Of a DNA stretch of 5,572 bases, positions 4,655 to 5,572 are shown piece by piece (within the stretch, counting starts at the first letter, position 1; every line of letters begins with the position of its first letter). The translations under genes and the position numbers were made by a program. The stretch lies in NCBI GenBank assembly GCA_029785625.1, contig JAFLZI010000034.1, positions 1 to 5,572 on the forward strand, read 5' to 3'. The notes beneath the pieces are model-generated. The model searched no databases, was not told the origin of the DNA, and saw only the letters and a list, made by a program, of their open reading frames with translations. Origin of the DNA: Nitrososphaerota archaeon. GTDB lineage: Archaea; Thermoproteota; Nitrososphaeria; Nitrososphaerales; UBA183.

Positions 4655-5370
4655 TCACGCCCCCAGCATCACCCTCCCGAACGTGAACGCTCCGGCGGCG
4701 TTCGCCACGGCCCTGCCAGCCCTGATGGTCGAGAGGGAGTCCCTGATCGTCGCGAGTATGCTCTCTCCGGCAGCAGAGTCGACCCTCGAGTACGGGACCC
4801 TGACCGCGTCCTTGACCCGATGGTTCCCTCCCTCCTTCCGCTCCGTTGCTGGTGACGGCTCTACCCGTGAAGCCGCCCTTGCCGTCGAAGAGCTCAGGGT
4901 GCTCCCTCCTCACCTGCTCGATGGTCGACCTCTTGACATCCTGATACTTCGCCTTGGCATACCGAGAGACCTCCCCGATCTTCTCTTTCCTGCGCTCGAT
5001 GGCCTTCGTCCTCTCCTCCTCACCCTTCGCCTCCATGACCTTCTTGCCCGATTCGGTGAGCTCCTTCTTCATCCCCTTGAACTTCGGGTCGCGCCTCAGC
5101 TCCGTCCTCGTCCTGTGGGCCGGGTCGATGAATGACGTGGTCCTTCACCACCTCGGTGTAGTTGTGGGAGCCGTCTGTCATGTTGAAGGACGCCCCCTCG
5201 AGCGCCCTGAACAGCACGTCAGCGAGCATCTGGTTGAACGGTCGGGGGGTGCAGATCAGGGACGCGTAGGCCTGAGCCCCCGGCAGATACGAAAGGGCGA
5301 ACGTGAAGGAGTCTGGGAACGAGGCCCTCCTCCCGTCCTTCCCGTCGACGACGACCAAGTCGCCCTTCAT
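4655..5370 (-). pseudogene. Uncharacterised gene of about 237 codons broken by two +1 frameshifts
   Basis: Three successive minus-strand frames each carry protein-like sequence. Frame one runs from ATG 5370 to about 5145: MKGDLVVVDGKDGRR, SFTFALSYLPGAQAYASLIC, NYTEVVKDHV. Frame two runs from about 5145 to 4845: FIDPAHRTRTELRRDPKFKG, a highly charged helix rich in Glu, Lys and Arg, and VRREHPELFDGKGGFTGRAV. Frame three runs from about 4840 to TGA 4657-4655: KEGGNHRVKDAVRVPYSRVD, SILATIRDSLSTIRAGRAVA, FGRVMLGA. Both changes equal one extra base; the span of 716 bp minus two is exactly 238 codons. The first shift lies near cattcatcg (about 5137-5147), the second in a purine-rich run (about 4832-4850). 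The frames outside these limits lose sense, and frame two meets a TGA just upstream of the first join. It is either a recent pseudogene or a functional gene with two sequence errors. Family not recognised; no membrane segment is seen. Confidence 0.62.
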
Positions 5371-5380
5371 TCATGCCCCT

Positions 5381-5572
5381 GTGCACTACGCGCTCTTCGC
5401 CAAGCTCATCTCTCCAGAGGGAAACTTCGTGGACGTGAACGTCATACTTCAGAGGTACATCTGCAGGGACTGCGGGGGCACCTACACCTCCCGCGGCCCT
5501 TTCTACGAAGGCACGATCTACGGGGCGCCCTGGGCGTTGTTCACCGACACCACGAGGGCCGGAAAGGACGAC
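5381..5572 (+). CDS. Transposase-like N-terminal region with a zinc-ribbon half, runs off the window
   Basis: From GTG 5381 the frame reads VHYALFAKLISPEGNF, then LQRYICRDCGGTYTSRGPFY, then EGTIYGAPWAL, and is open to the last base. R-Y-x-C-x2-C-G-x-T-(F/Y)-T is the second half of the zinc ribbon at the N-terminus of many archaeal and bacterial transposases, and the following P-F/L-Y-x-G-T-x-Y is also usual there. The first Cys pair expected about 20-30 residues earlier is absent: the frame is open upstream but antisense to the broken gene, with no C-x2-C. The element is therefore either 5'-truncated or uses a variant ribbon. The start lies only about 10 bp from the divergent ATG 5370. Family not assigned. 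Confidence 0.5.
   Translation, partial: MHYALFAKLISPEGNFVDVNVILQRYICRDCGGTYTSRGPFYEGTIYGAPWALFTDTTRAGKDD

Noticed and set aside
4506..5135. Plus-strand frame of 209 codons antisense to the broken gene.
   Set aside because: It is Leu/Pro-rich in the way expected for the complement of a Glu/Lys/Arg-rich helix; the minus-strand frames are far more protein-like.
1..5572. CRISPR array, riboswitch or integrase attachment sites.
   Set aside because: No regularly spaced direct repeats, no recognisable riboswitch core and no integrase or tRNA gene were seen.

Overview
The window looks archaeal, most likely a GC-rich member of Thermoproteota (Nitrososphaeria-like). This is an inference from family content: a TrmB-type regulator, an archaeal AAA ATPase tail, an archaeal AbrB-like protein, archaeal-style IS6 and IS66 transposase remnants, GTG/TTG starts, TATA-like boxes about 27-31 bp upstream of starts, and no clear Shine-Dalgarno sites. 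No rRNA, no tRNA that folds, and no CRISPR array is visible.

Left part (1-1604): the C-terminal end of an archaeal AAA ATPase is followed by a dense graveyard of insertion-sequence pieces. In order these are an IS66-like transposase tail (minus strand), the N-terminus of an IS110-family transposase (plus strand), a lone AbrB/SpoVT-type DNA-binding protein (minus strand), and a 5'-truncated, frameshifted IS6-family transposase (plus strand) that keeps its D, D and E residues and a recognisable IS6-type right end. Two strong inverted repeats lie in or beside the IS110 fragment. Gene edges abut each other here, which suggests nested insertion followed by deletion.

Middle part (1605-3700): a small uncharacterised protein starts 27 bp after the IS6 end. 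It converges on, and overlaps by 29 bp, a 400-residue TrmB-family regulator that carries an extra C-terminal domain resembling a PD-(D/E)XK (restriction-endonuclease-like) fold. Upstream of the regulator, on the same strand, is a short one-pass membrane protein with a C-x-C-x5-C-x-C motif. Both have TATA-like boxes at leaderless-promoter distance, so they may be separately transcribed.

Right part (3700-5572): a 258-residue soluble protein (basic coiled N-terminus, beta-rich C-terminus) lies downstream of a broken gene of about 237 residues that is readable only across three frames (two +1 shifts). Within about 10 bp of that gene's start, a divergent plus-strand frame begins with a zinc-ribbon half motif typical of transposase N-termini; it runs off the window.

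No complete undescribed system can be demonstrated. The best candidates for novelty are the TrmB regulator with its degenerate nuclease-like domain, its Cys-motif membrane neighbour, and the conserved-looking but unrecognised proteins around them.
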